The notes beneath the pieces were generated by a model that worked only from the letters and a program-made list of their open reading frames with translations, was not told where the DNA came from and made no database searches. Shown piece by piece: positions 31,174 to 42,438 of a stretch of DNA of 64,000 bases. The stretch is from Enterobacter genomosp. O (lineage in GTDB: Bacteria > Pseudomonadota > Gammaproteobacteria > Enterobacterales > Enterobacteriaceae). How positions within the stretch are numbered: position 1 is the first letter of the stretch; the number at the start of each line of letters is the position of its first letter. The DNA is taken from contig NZ_LECZ01000022.1 of the NCBI RefSeq assembly GCF_001022965.1, positions 248,001-312,000 of the forward strand, in the 5' to 3' direction. The translations under genes were made by a program, and so were the position numbers.

Positions 31174-33954
31174 TTACGTTCTTTTCGAGCGCATCGCCGC
31201 CTGATGTCCGGCAAGCGTACCAAAAATAATGATATCTGCCACCGCGTTACCGCCGATACGGTTACCGCCGTGGATCCCGCCGACCACTTCACCCGCCGCA
31301 AACGCCCCTGGCAGCACGTTGTGGTTGCTGTCCAGCACGCAGGTTTCGGTGTTGATGGTCACGCCGCCCATGGTGTGGTGCACGCCCGGCGCAATCTGAA
31401 TGGCGTAGAACGGCCCTTCGTTGATTGGCGCACGCAGCGCGGTGGTACGGCCAAAGTCGTCATCGTGCTGTTTTTCAACGAAACCGTTGTAGCGCTCCAG
31501 GGTCGCCAGGAAAGCGTGGTAATCCATGCCCAGCGCCTCGGCAAGAGCTTTAGGCGAACTGGCGCTGGTCACAAAGCCTTTGGCGATGTACTCATCCGCG
31601 GCTTTGTTTTTGGCACGTACGTGCTCATCAAAGACGATGTATGCGTATTTCTCCGGCAGCGCGATGATTGACGCCGAGACTTTATCGCGGGTCGACATCT
31701 CGTTAAAGAAGCGGTTCCCCTGCTGGTTGACCAGAATCGCCCCGCCGCCGCGGATGGATTCGGAAATCAGATACGACGTTTTCTGCTCAACGGTTGGGTG
31801 GATTTGGATCTCACCCATATCGACCGTACCTGCGCCAATACGTTCCAGCAGCGCGATACCGCCGCCGGTCGCCCCTTTGTGGTTGGTGGTGACGAAACCT
31901 TCCAGATCAGGGCGGTATTTAACAACCATCTGGCTGTTGGCGCTGAAGCCGCCGGTGGCGACAATCACGCTTTTGGTCGCCACGGTGAGCGTTTCGTTCT
32001 CTTCGGTGGTCAGGCGCACGCCGGTTACTTCGCCGTTTTCGACGATGATGTCGCTGACGGAGGTATCCAGCATAACCTCGATGTTGCGTTTGTTGACGTT
32101 ACGCACCAGGCCGCTGATCAGATAGCCGCCTACCGCAGAACCGTCTTTTGGACGGTGAGTACGGTCAATGCTCATCCCGCCGGTGGTGGTGATGTCATTC
32201 AGCATAATCCCGCGCGCTGCCAGCCACTCAATCGCCTGCGGCGCGTTCTCAACAAAGCGGCGCAGCAGTTCCGGGTTGTTCTTGTTGCCGCCGCCTTTCA
32301 GGCTTTCCTGGTAGAACAGCTCTTTGCTGTCCTGAATGCCTTTCACCCGCTGGAAGCGCGTCTCTGCGGCGTTCATCCCGGCAGAGGCTTTAATGGTATT
32401 ACCGCCGATGGTTGGCATCTTCTCAACAATCAGCACGCTTGCGCCTTCGTCGTGGGCCTGAATGGCCGCGGCCAGACCGGCACCGCCGCTGCCGACGACC
32501 ACAACGTCCACGCTGCGGGTTTCGTTCGGGTCGACGCCCTCTTCTGCCGCCAGCGCTTTGCTGGATTTCAGCATCGCTTTAGAGACCGCTTTCTTCACCG
32601 CTTCGCTCTGGCTGGTTGCGCCCGTAATGGCATCGACGTGCGGGGTATTGGCGTCCAGAATGCGGGTACGAATCTCTTCAAAGCTGGTAACAAACTCAAC
32701 GTCTTCACTCGGGCCAGACGCCAGCTCGATATCGGCAATGCGGTCGGTCTCCAGGCTGACGTTAATCACCAGCTCGTTCGCGTCATCCTGCACTTTCTCC
32801 GCAAAGGTGCCCGGTTTGAATTTGGATTCGCCCATGCTCATGTCGCGGATCATCGCCTCCACCAGCGAGAAGCGCCACAGCGGTTCAGGAATGCTCAGCT
32901 CCTCGCGTTTGGTGCTGTCCATAAACAGCTCCAGGCTTTCACCGGCCGCGATGCGGTCGGTCCAGTCCGGGTAAGCGATAGTCGCACGACCCACGGCGAT
33001 CAGGTCATAACCATGATCCAGCGCCTCATTGACGTCCGCGGCGTTCACCACGCCGCCCACGCCCATGACGGGAACCTGTGCCAGCGTTTCAGAACGCATG
33101 GCGCAATATTTTTCGATAAGCGGCGTCGGGTCCTGGGTATCGACGATGGAAGGTCGCAGGGTGGCGCCGACGGAGAAGTGCAGATAATCCACGCCGCGCG
33201 CCGCCAGTTTCTCCAGCAGGTACATGGTGTCGTCAAAGCGAATGCCCGGGACTTCCATCTCTTCAGGGGAGAAGCGATAGCCAACGATGAACGCATCGTC
33301 CGCGTACTGGCGCACCATTTTGTGGGTGATATCCAGCACCGCCAGCGGGAATTTCGCGCGGTTATCGCGGCTGCCGCCCCACTCGTCGTCGCGCTGGTTT
33401 GAGTTAGGCGAATAGAACTGCTGAATCAGGTAGGTATTTGCGCCGTGGATCTCCACGCCGTCGAAGCCGGCCTGAATAGCGCGGCGTACGGCTTCACCAA
33501 ACTTGGCGATCATGCCTTCGACTTCTTCGCCAGTCAGTGCCACTGGCGTTGCTGCGCCCTCACGCGGCGCGGCAACAGCGCTTGGGCCAACAGGCGTACG
33601 GCCACCGATCAGTTTCGGGTCAACCATGCGGCCGCCGTGGTAGATCTGCAGCAGCGCCTTAGAGCCTTTGGATTTAATCGCCTCCGCGATTTTCGCCAGC
33701 CCGGCGATTTTTTCGTCATTATCAATACCGATCGCACCCGGGAAGGCGAGACCGAGATCGTCGACGAAGCAACACTCAACGATGATGGTGCCAATGCTGC
33801 CGGAACGGGCCCGATAGTACTCCACCAGCTCGCTGGTGACGGTGCCGTCATAATAGCCGGTACAGGTTGTCATAGGGGCCATTAACAAACGGTTTTTCAG
33901 TTCAGTACCATTCGGTAATGTGAAGGGGCTAAGAATGCGTTCGTTAGTGCTCAT
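31174..33954 (-). CDS. Soluble NADH:fumarate reductase, three-domain flavoprotein
   Basis: The 926-residue fusion has three parts. An old-yellow-enzyme-like NADH:flavin oxidoreductase occupies about 1-350 (RLLMAPMTT, LLQIYHGGRM, GVEIHGANTYLIQQFYSP). An FMN_bind domain at about 375-465 carries the ApbE acceptor motif DAITGATS at 441-448. A flavocytochrome c/fumarate reductase FAD domain covers about 480-926 (VVVGSGGAGLAAAIQA, GVHHTMGG, GGIHGGNRIGGNAV). Electrons would pass from NADH through FMN to FAD and on to fumarate. This domain order is known from the water-soluble NADH:fumarate oxidoreductase of Klebsiella pneumoniae. No signal peptide; cytoplasmic. GGAG 8 bases before ATG 33954. Confidence 0.92.
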   Translation of the reverse strand: MSTNERILSPFTLPNGTELKNRLLMAPMTTCTGYYDGTVTSELVEYYRARSGSIGTIIVECCFVDDLGLAFPGAIGIDNDEKIAGLAKIAEAIKSKGSKALLQIYHGGRMVDPKLIGGRTPVGPSAVAAPREGAATPVALTGEEVEGMIAKFGEAVRRAIQAGFDGVEIHGANTYLIQQFYSPNSNQRDDEWGGSRDNRAKFPLAVLDITHKMVRQYADDAFIVGYRFSPEEMEVPGIRFDDTMYLLEKLAARGVDYLHFSVGATLRPSIVDTQDPTPLIEKYCAMRSETLAQVPVMGVGGVVNAADVNEALDHGYDLIAVGRATIAYPDWTDRIAAGESLELFMDSTKREELSIPEPLWRFSLVEAMIRDMSMGESKFKPGTFAEKVQDDANELVINVSLETDRIADIELASGPSEDVEFVTSFEEIRTRILDANTPHVDAITGATSQSEAVKKAVSKAMLKSSKALAAEEGVDPNETRSVDVVVVGSGGAGLAAAIQAHDEGASVLIVEKMPTIGGNTIKASAGMNAAETRFQRVKGIQDSKELFYQESLKGGGNKNNPELLRRFVENAPQAIEWLAARGIMLNDITTTGGMSIDRTHRPKDGSAVGGYLISGLVRNVNKRNIEVMLDTSVSDIIVENGEVTGVRLTTEENETLTVATKSVIVATGGFSANSQMVVKYRPDLEGFVTTNHKGATGGGIALLERIGAGTVDMGEIQIHPTVEQKTSYLISESIRGGGAILVNQQGNRFFNEMSTRDKVSASIIALPEKYAYIVFDEHVRAKNKAADEYIAKGFVTSASSPKALAEALGMDYHAFLATLERYNGFVEKQHDDDFGRTTALRAPINEGPFYAIQIAPGVHHTMGGVTINTETCVLDSNHNVLPGAFAAGEVVGGIHGGNRIGGNAVADIIIFGTLAGHQAAMRSKRT

Positions 33955-34565
33955 AATAGAAACTCCAAACTTTTAAAAATTAAGAATTCGTTATCGGATT
34001 GGTTTTTTATTTCGTCGTTATTTGCCGATGTCATGATATTAATATAATGATTTTTTTAGTTTCTAAAGTTATTACGTTAGTTAAAAAACTATTTAATCCC
34101 TGTGATAACACAAATAACACATTGGTGTTAGCGATTGTAATTCAACCATTCACAATAATTTAAAATTCGTTAAATGATTAATGGTAAAACCATTTCACCA
34201 TAAAACACAAAAATCAATATAAATCAATGATATGAGAAACGACAAACAATAAGAATGTTACAGGGATGATAAAAACAACTCGTAAAATACGTAATACCCA
34301 CATACGCCAGAGTGGTTATTAATAAAAGCATAAAAATAACGCTGCAATTCTGTTTTTTTGATCTCGATCAATAGTTATGGCATCCAAAAGCGCAATATAA
34401 AAACATCATCAATTTTTAATTTAGCGCAAACCAAAAAGCGTTAAATCGCTATTACTGAAAATACAAAACAGCACCTTAAATAACTAAAGAAAGCAAAAAA
34501 AACTTAAGAAAGCGATTTTGTTTTTTCAGAGCAACCGAATCTTTGACAACTTAAGACGTGAAACT
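33955..34565. promoter_or_regulatory. AT-rich divergent control region, reductase/transporter
   Basis: These 611 bp separate the reductase and the transporter genes. They are much more AT-rich than the genes, with many TAAA and TTAA runs and no ORF of note. A perfect FNR box lies at 34358-34371. The AT-rich content suits DcuR and H-NS binding, but I cannot assign individual DcuR sites. Confidence 0.6.
34358..34371. promoter_or_regulatory. FNR box
   Basis: TTGAT-CTCG-ATCAA is an exact match to the FNR consensus TTGAT-N4-ATCAA. It lies 195 bp before the transporter start and 404 bp before the reductase start, in the region that controls an anaerobic-type module. Confidence 0.75.
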
Positions 34566-36074
34566 ATGAATACAAAAACTGCTGTAACGCCCCCTGTGGC
34601 GAACCAGGCATCAAACGGAAAAGCAAAACGACTGCTGATGATGGCATTGCCCGTCATCGTCGCCGTACTGCTGCTGTTTGTTCCCGTCCCTGAAGGTTTA
34701 CCGCCTTACGCGTGGCACTACTTCGCCATCTTTGTCGGCGTGATCGTCGGCTTGATCTTCGAACCGCTGCCGGGCGCGGTTATCGGCCTGACGGGCGTCG
34801 TCGCCATTGCTCTGTGCAGCCAGTGGGTGCTGTTCAGCCCTGACCAACTGGCTGACCCAAAATTCAAGCTGGCGGGCGCCTCCTTTAAATGGGCGGTGAG
34901 CGGGTTTGGTAACTCTACCGTCTGGCTGATTTTCGGTGCCTTTATGTTCGCCGCAGGCTATGACAAAACCCGCTTCGGCCGCCGTCTGGCGCTGATTCTG
35001 GTGAAGTACCTGGGCCGTCGCAGCCTGACGCTCGGTTACGCCATTACCTTCGCAGACCTGCTGCTGGCGCCGTTCACCCCGTCCAACACCGCGCGCAGCG
35101 GCGGGACCATCTACCCGATCATCGCTAACCTGCCGCCGCTGTACGGTTCAAAACCGAACGACCCAAGCGCGCGCAAGATTGGTTCCTATCTGATGTGGGT
35201 GGCGATCACCGCGGCCTGTATCACCAGCTCAATGTTCCTCTCCGCCCTCGCGCCGAACCTGCTGGCGCTGGCGCTGGTAAAAAGTACGGTTGGGATTGAT
35301 ATCTCCTGGGGGACCTGGTTCCTCGCCTTCCTGCCGCTGGGCATCCTGCTGATTCTGGCCATGCCGCTGCTGGCCTACTGGTTCTACCCACCTGAAGTTA
35401 AAGTGAATAACGAAGTGCCGCTGTGGGCGACCCGCGAGCTGGAAAAACTGGGCAAACTGTCCCGCAATGAAATTCTGCTGCTGGTATTCGTGTGCTGTGC
35501 GCTGCTGATGTGGATTTTCGCTGCCGCGTGGATTGAACCGGCGATGGCGGCCCTGCTCATCGTAGGCCTGATGCTGTGGACCGGCGTGCTGGAGTGGAAC
35601 GATATCACCGGTAACAAAGCCGCGTGGAACACTTTCGTCTGGTTTGCCACCCTGGTGGCGCTGGCGGACGGCCTCTCCTCTACCGGCTTTATCAGCTGGT
35701 TAGGTAAAGAAGGCGGCCTGCTGATGAGCGGTATCTCTCCGGGCGTAGCGACCATCGTCCTGCTGCTGGCGTTCTACCTGCTGCACTACCTGTTTGCCAG
35801 CACCACCGCGCACACTACGGCGCTGCTGCCAGCGATGCTGACCATCGCCTCCACCATTCCGGGCATGAATATGGAAGTGTTCGTCCTGCTGATGGTGACC
35901 TCGCTGGGCGTGATGGGGATCATCACCCCATACGGTACTGGCCCAAGCCCGATTTACTACGGTAGCGGCTACCTGCCAACCAAAGACTACTGGCGCCTCG
36001 GCACCATCTTCGGTGCCATCTTCCTGGCGGCCCTGCTGCTGATTGGTTATCCGTGGATGTCCATGATGTTCTGA
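34566..36074 (+). CDS. DASS-family dicarboxylate/tricarboxylate transporter
   Basis: The 502-residue inner-membrane protein belongs to the divalent anion:sodium symporter family with the CitT, TtdT and YbhI exchangers. It has about 12 membrane segments. The two substrate-site motifs are visible: PFTPSNTARSGGT (first SNT motif) and ASTTAHTTALLPA (second). Exchangers of this group take up citrate, tartrate or malate against succinate. With the reductase and fumarase next door, uptake of a fumarate precursor and export of succinate is a reasonable model, but the substrate is not certain. ATG 34566 is preferred over an upstream one at 34518. Confidence 0.88.
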   Translation: MNTKTAVTPPVANQASNGKAKRLLMMALPVIVAVLLLFVPVPEGLPPYAWHYFAIFVGVIVGLIFEPLPGAVIGLTGVVAIALCSQWVLFSPDQLADPKFKLAGASFKWAVSGFGNSTVWLIFGAFMFAAGYDKTRFGRRLALILVKYLGRRSLTLGYAITFADLLLAPFTPSNTARSGGTIYPIIANLPPLYGSKPNDPSARKIGSYLMWVAITAACITSSMFLSALAPNLLALALVKSTVGIDISWGTWFLAFLPLGILLILAMPLLAYWFYPPEVKVNNEVPLWATRELEKLGKLSRNEILLLVFVCCALLMWIFAAAWIEPAMAALLIVGLMLWTGVLEWNDITGNKAAWNTFVWFATLVALADGLSSTGFISWLGKEGGLLMSGISPGVATIVLLLAFYLLHYLFASTTAHTTALLPAMLTIASTIPGMNMEVFVLLMVTSLGVMGIITPYGTGPSPIYYGSGYLPTKDYWRLGTIFGAIFLAALLLIGYPWMSMMF

Positions 36075-36126
36075 TTTCTGACCGCCGGACGTTTCCTCCG
36101 GCGGTTTAATTTTTGTGGAGCAAGCT

Positions 36127-37764
<1,638 letters not shown>

Positions 37765-37776
<12 letters not shown>

Positions 37777-38658
37777 GCGCTTCCACACGTCCGGCAATAG
37801 CGCAAGCGCGTCGGCAATGACGGCGCGCTTGTCGCTCCCCGGCTTCCAGATGGTGACCATCGTCTGACTAATCCCCTGGCTGCCCACTTCGGTGCGCAGC
37901 CTTTTTACGTTTTGCCACCGCACGGCATCAAAATGGGTCGGCAAGAATCCCCAGCCGCATCCGCGCTCCAGCAGGCCGCGCAGCATCTCCGGCTCGTTAG
38001 TAAAAAGCGTGTGCCCTGAAATCTGCAGGCGCCGCGCGACCGGCTCGTCCGAGGCGGGGTGCATTACAACCTGTGGGACCAGGGAGAGGTCAAGCAGCGA
38101 CAGAGGTGATGAAATATCCGTAAACAGCGTGCCGGAGGCGTAAAAATCCATATCGATTGCCCCCAGGGCCCGCCACTCCATGTCATTGCCCACGCTGCGG
38201 TTGCGCGCCTGGCAGATGGCCAGATCCGCGCGTCCGCTCGCCAGCAGGCGTTCAGATTCATCGCGCGAGGCGCAGATGAGGCTCAGCCGGATTTTTCGCG
38301 CCGCCATTTCAGCGATGACACCGTGGAGAAAGGTTCTGGGAGTAAAAGGATCGTAGACCAGCGTCAGGTCCTGCGTGGCGCCGTAGGGCACCTCTCTGGC
38401 AAAAGCCTCAAAGGCTTTTACCTGCCGCATCAGCAGATGCGCCTGGCGCTGGAGCTGCTCTCCTTCCGCCGTGAGCCGCAGAGTGCGTCCCTCGCGAATA
38501 AACAGCGCGTAGCCCAGCCCGTCCTCAAGAAAATCAATCAGATCGCGAAGCGTCGTGCGGTCTTTTTTCAGCGCCACCGCCGCTTTACTCAGGCTGCCGT
38601 TCTCGGCCACGGCGGTGAATGCCTCAAGCTGTGCAAAGGAATAGAGTAGACCCGCCAC
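37765..38658 (-). CDS. LysR-family transcriptional regulator
   Basis: The 297-residue LTTR has an N-terminal winged helix-turn-helix (about 8-65; [32 protein letters not shown]) and a periplasmic-binding-like effector domain from about 95. The HTH differs from the usual SQPALS pattern (KKDRTTLRD), placing it among less typical LTTRs. I do not recognise an ortholog. It is divergent from the serine hydrolase gene across 101 bp with a palindrome, so that gene is its likeliest target; it is convergent with fumarase. Confidence 0.85.
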
Positions 38659-38675
38659 GTTTTCTCCTTTTTTGA

Positions 38676-38690
38676 GGGGGATTTTCCCCC
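38676..38690. promoter_or_regulatory. GGGGGA-TTT-TCCCCC palindrome
   Basis: A perfect 6-bp inverted repeat with a 3-nt centre lies 17 bp upstream of the LysR gene and 70 bp before the hydrolase. It could be an operator. A role as a transcription stop is less likely because the flanking T-runs lie on both sides. Confidence 0.35.
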
Positions 38691-38759
38691 ATTATGCGTT
38701 TTTTATTATAGCGCCGGGCTTTTTAAACTGAAGCCGTTCTTAACCCATACGAGACGGAT

Positions 38760-40058
38760 ATGAAAAACAGAAAAATAAACCAGGCCCTGCTGGCGGGCCT
38801 TGTCTTCAGCAGCCTGCTCTCCCCTGCGGCAATGGCCGCCTGCGAAGGCACCGGCCTCAGCGCCTGCCCTGCCCCCTTTGACACCGCGCTGCCGGACACC
38901 CATAAGATGCTCACCTGGAGCCAGGCCGATCGCGTGGTGGGTTTTCGCAATGACTACCGCAACTACGCCGGGGATGTTTTCCGCCACGGTAATGCCGTGC
39001 CGCTGGAAATGTCGGACAAGCCGCTCGCGGACGCCCACTATCAGGTCAACGGCAGGCGCTACGGCCTTCAGGAGTACCTTAAACGCCAGAACGTCAGCGG
39101 CATGCTGGTGCTGAAGGACGGCAAAATCGCCTGGAAGTATCTCGCCCAGGGCAATACCGACTCCACGCTCTGGACCTCGCGTTCGGTAGGCAAATCGGTG
39201 GTATCGGCGCTGGTGGGCTTAGCTCTCAAAGAGGGAAAAATTCACTCGCTCGACGACCTGGTCACGCGGTATGAACCCGACCTGAAAGGCACCGCGTGGG
39301 ACGGCGTGACGCTCAAACAGCTTATCACCCACACTTCCGGCGTGGCGTGGAACGAGGACTACACCAATCCGAACTCTGATTTCGCACAGCTCACCGAGTG
39401 CGAGGCGAAGCCGGGTACCTACGACTGCGTGCGCAGGCTGGTGAAGGGGTTACGCAGGGCTCACCCGGCCGGCGAGAACTGGTCTTACTCCTCCGGCGGC
39501 GCCTGGCTGCTGGGCGACGTGCTGGAGCGTGCCACCGGAATGACGCTGGCAGCGTATCTGGAAAAAAGCATCTGGCAGCCCTACGGCATGGCAAGCGACG
39601 GCGTATGGCATGCCTACAGCAAAGGCCAGCACGACGTCGGCGCGCACGGCTTTAACGCCACGCTGGAGGACTGGGGTCGCTTCGGGGAGTTTATCCGCAA
39701 CAACGGCACGCTGCCGGACGGTAAAAAGATCCTTCCTGATGGCTGGATCCAACAGTCATCAGACTGGACGAAGGCGAAAGGCTCGGTATCAGACGCCCAT
39801 CCGGACGGGCTGTACGGCTATCAGTGGTGGAACAACGCTGTGCCCGCCAACGCCACCGGCGTTGAGCCGGCAGCGCAGGATTCGCTGAAAGGCTCGCTCT
39901 GGGCGCTGGGCATTTTTGGTCAGATGATCGTAGTGAACCAGAAGGAAAACCTGGTCATCGTTCAGTGGTCTACCTGGCCGCAGGCGGAGCCGTCCTTTAG
40001 CGCCCAGCCGCTGGAGGCCTCTCTGATGTTCAGCGCCATTGCCAGGGCGCTGCGCTAA
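38760..40058 (+). CDS. Exported serine hydrolase, class C beta-lactamase fold
   Basis: The 432-residue protein has a signal peptide cut near AMA-A (residue 27) and the serine beta-lactamase/transpeptidase fold. Ser142 lies in the SVGK motif (142-145) and the Tyr-Ser pair in WSYSSGG (Tyr243). The usual KTG triad is not seen; a GIFGQM stretch takes its place, as in esterases and 6-aminohexanoate-dimer hydrolases. It is therefore more likely an esterase, amidase or peptidase in the periplasm than a true beta-lactamase. It is monocistronic and divergent from a LysR regulator. Confidence 0.85.
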   Translation: MKNRKINQALLAGLVFSSLLSPAAMAACEGTGLSACPAPFDTALPDTHKMLTWSQADRVVGFRNDYRNYAGDVFRHGNAVPLEMSDKPLADAHYQVNGRRYGLQEYLKRQNVSGMLVLKDGKIAWKYLAQGNTDSTLWTSRSVGKSVVSALVGLALKEGKIHSLDDLVTRYEPDLKGTAWDGVTLKQLITHTSGVAWNEDYTNPNSDFAQLTECEAKPGTYDCVRRLVKGLRRAHPAGENWSYSSGGAWLLGDVLERATGMTLAAYLEKSIWQPYGMASDGVWHAYSKGQHDVGAHGFNATLEDWGRFGEFIRNNGTLPDGKKILPDGWIQQSSDWTKAKGSVSDAHPDGLYGYQWWNNAVPANATGVEPAAQDSLKGSLWALGIFGQMIVVNQKENLVIVQWSTWPQAEPSFSAQPLEASLMFSAIARALR

Positions 40059-40067
40059 ACTGCACCC

Positions 40068-40093
40068 GCCGGGTAACGAAGCGGCTACCCGGC
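40068..40093 (+). terminator. REP-like hairpin after serine hydrolase
   Basis: GCCGGGTA (40068-40075) and TACCCGGC (40086-40093) form an 8-bp stem followed by TCTTTCT. It may act as terminator or REP. The remaining 245 bp before the next gene hold an imperfect palindrome CATTGAT...ATCAATG at 40225-40253 that could be an operator, and nothing else I can name. Confidence 0.45.
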
Positions 40094-40339
40094 TCTTTCT
40101 GAAGCGTCCCCTCTGCGCGACTTCACAAAATCGCAATATCAGCTACTTACGGAACATTGGTGAATAAAAAGACAATGGTTTGTTAAGTTATTGTTGCTTA
40201 TAGCGCTCGGTGTTACCACACCGTCATTGATGCGCCCCGCGCATGAATCAATGTGTTAATTGCGCTTATCTATTTTCCCATCCTGATCCAGTTTTCAGAA
40301 ACAGACGCGTAAAACGTCAACAATAAACTGGAGATAACC

Positions 40340-41653
40340 ATGTTTTCCTCAACCTCACCTGCAACCGTACGGTCGAAAGCGGGCGCGATACTTCGCGTGA
40401 CGTCCGGCAACTTCCTTGAGCAGTTCGATTTCTTTCTTTTCGGCTTCTATGCCACCTACATCGCCCACACGTTCTTCCCGGCGAGCAGTGAATTTGCGTC
40501 GCTGATGATGACCTTTGCCGTCTTCGGCGCGGGCTTTTTGATGCGTCCGATCGGGGCCATTGTGCTTGGCGCGTACATCGACAAGGTGGGGCGCAGAAAG
40601 GGGCTGATCGTCACGCTTTCCATCATGGCGGCTGGCACCTTCCTGATTGTGCTGATCCCGTCTTATCAAAGCATCGGGCTGTGGGCGCCGCTGCTGGTCC
40701 TGACGGGCCGCCTGCTGCAGGGCTTTTCCGCCGGGGCGGAGCTTGGGGGCGTATCGGTCTATCTGGCTGAAATCGCCACGCCGGGCCGCAAGGGCTTTTA
40801 CACCAGCTGGCAGTCCGGCAGCCAGCAGGTCGCCATTATGGTGGCGGCAGCGATGGGCTTTGCCCTGAACGCCCTGATGGAAGAGAGCGCCATTCGCGAA
40901 TGGGGCTGGCGCATCCCGTTCCTGTTCGGCTGCTTAATCGTGCCGTTTATCTTTTTCCTGCGCCGCAAGCTGGAGGAAACGGAGGAGTTCAGCGCGCGCC
41001 GCCATCATCTGGAAATGCGCCAGGTCTTTAAAACGCTGCTGGCTAACTGGCAGGTTGTGGTCGCGGGCATGCTGATGGTGGCGATGACCACAACGGCTTT
41101 TTATCTGATCACCGTTTATGCCCCCACCTTTGGCAAAAAGGTGCTGATGCTGAGCGCTTCAGACAGCCTGCTGGTGACGCTGCTGGTGGCTGTCTCTAAC
41201 TTTATCTGGCTGCCGGTGGGTGGCGCGCTGTCGGACCGCTTCGGGCGCAAACCGGTGCTGATTGCCATGACCCTGCTGGCGCTGGCGACCAGCTACCCGG
41301 CCCTGACGATGCTGGCTAACGCCCCCAGCTTCTCCATGATGCTGAGCGTCCTGCTGTGGCTCTCCTTCCTTTACGGCCTGTATAACGGCGCGATGATCCC
41401 CGCCCTGACGGAAATTATGCCTGCGGAAGTGCGCGTGGCGGGCTTCTCGCTGGCATATAGCCTGGCAACGGCGGTATTCGGTGGTTTTACCCCGGTGATG
41501 TCCACCGCGCTGATTGAATACACCGGTGATAAAGCCTCACCGGGCTACTGGATGAGCTTCGCCGCGTTGTGTGCGCTGCTGGCAACGCTCTACCTCTATC
41601 GCCGTCGTGCGGTATCGCTGCAAAACACCGTCAAGTCACAGGAGGCCGCATGA
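40340..41653 (+). CDS. citA: Citrate/tricarballylate:proton symporter (CitA/TcuC-type MFS)
   Basis: This 437-residue protein is a 12-helix MFS transporter of the metabolite:H+ symport group, close to Salmonella CitA and related to TcuC. The start [20 protein letters not shown] and the loop 2-3 motif [13 protein letters not shown] are typical, as is [20 protein letters not shown]. It would let the cell take up citrate or tricarballylate with protons. GGAG stands 8 bases before ATG 40340. Its stop overlaps the next gene's start (ATGA), so the two are made together. Exact substrate cannot be told from sequence. Confidence 0.9.
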   Translation: MFSSTSPATVRSKAGAILRVTSGNFLEQFDFFLFGFYATYIAHTFFPASSEFASLMMTFAVFGAGFLMRPIGAIVLGAYIDKVGRRKGLIVTLSIMAAGTFLIVLIPSYQSIGLWAPLLVLTGRLLQGFSAGAELGGVSVYLAEIATPGRKGFYTSWQSGSQQVAIMVAAAMGFALNALMEESAIREWGWRIPFLFGCLIVPFIFFLRRKLEETEEFSARRHHLEMRQVFKTLLANWQVVVAGMLMVAMTTTAFYLITVYAPTFGKKVLMLSASDSLLVTLLVAVSNFIWLPVGGALSDRFGRKPVLIAMTLLALATSYPALTMLANAPSFSMMLSVLLWLSFLYGLYNGAMIPALTEIMPAEVRVAGFSLAYSLATAVFGGFTPVMSTALIEYTGDKASPGYWMSFAALCALLATLYLYRRRAVSLQNTVKSQEAA

Positions 41654-42438
41654 AGCGCACGTCTCGCTATACCGCCAGCGCGCTGGTGCTGGCCTTTCTG
41701 AGCGCCAACGCCTGTGCTCAGGACGTCAAGGTGATGATCTCAGGCGGCTTTAAAGCCGCCCTTGAAAAGCTGGCGCCGGAATATGAACGCCGGACCGGGG
41801 ATAAGATTGTTATTATTCCCGGCCCCTCAATGGGGGCTACGCCGCAGGCGATCCCAAACCGGCTCGCGCGCGGCGAGAAAGCCGACGTGGTGATTATGGT
41901 GGGCGATGCGCTGGAGAAGCTCGAAAAAGCCAGTCTGACCGAGCCCGGTTCGCGAGCCGAGCTCGCGGACTCCCCCATCGGCATGGTGGTCAAAAAAGGC
42001 GACGAGGTTCCCGATATCAGCAACGATGCAAACCTGCGTAAAACGCTGCTGCAGGCCAGCTCCATCGCTTACTCTGACAGCGCCAGCGGCAGGTATGTCA
42101 GCCAGACGTTGTTCACAAAGCTGGGGATAGAGAAAGAGGTGACGGATAAAGCGACAAAGGTCGAGCGTATTCCGGTCGCCTCGGAAGTGGCGAAAGGGAA
42201 GTACGCCGTAGGGTTCCAGCAGGTCAGCGAGCTGCTGCCGGTTGAGGGCGTCACCTTTGTCGGTAAAATCCCTGATAATCTGCAATACATTACGCGCTTC
42301 GCTGGGGCGGTGACCCGTCACGCGGAACATCCCGCCGAGGGAAAAGCGCTGCTGACCTATCTCGCCTCGCCGCCCTCCCGGGCCGTTATCCAGGAGACGG
42401 GGATGATCCCCGTTACGTCCGGCGATACTGCTCGGTGA
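41650..42438 (+). CDS. ModA-like periplasmic substrate-binding protein
   Basis: The 262-residue product has a signal peptide ([24 protein letters not shown]) and the type II binding-protein fold of the ModA/SBP_bac_11 group. Segments such as [29 protein letters not shown] (in parts), [12 protein letters not shown] and [17 protein letters not shown] correspond to the ligand cleft. ABC permease and ATPase genes are absent; the only partner is the CitA-type symporter whose stop overlaps its start. It may bind the same carboxylate in the periplasm. The 3' end overlaps the convergent LysR gene by 26 bp. Confidence 0.8.
   Translation: MKRTSRYTASALVLAFLSANACAQDVKVMISGGFKAALEKLAPEYERRTGDKIVIIPGPSMGATPQAIPNRLARGEKADVVIMVGDALEKLEKASLTEPGSRAELADSPIGMVVKKGDEVPDISNDANLRKTLLQASSIAYSDSASGRYVSQTLFTKLGIEKEVTDKATKVERIPVASEVAKGKYAVGFQQVSELLPVEGVTFVGKIPDNLQYITRFAGAVTRHAEHPAEGKALLTYLASPPSRAVIQETGMIPVTSGDTAR

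Noticed and set aside
31798..33402. A 534-codon open frame on the plus strand opposite the fumarate reductase
   Set aside because: It is an antisense shadow of a GC-rich conserved gene; the translation is His/Arg/Val-rich and like no family, and no ribosome binding site or operon context supports it.
38760..40058. Calling the serine hydrolase an AmpC beta-lactamase because it diverges from a LysR gene
   Set aside because: The KTG motif is missing, and length and sequence differ from AmpC; the arrangement alone is not enough.
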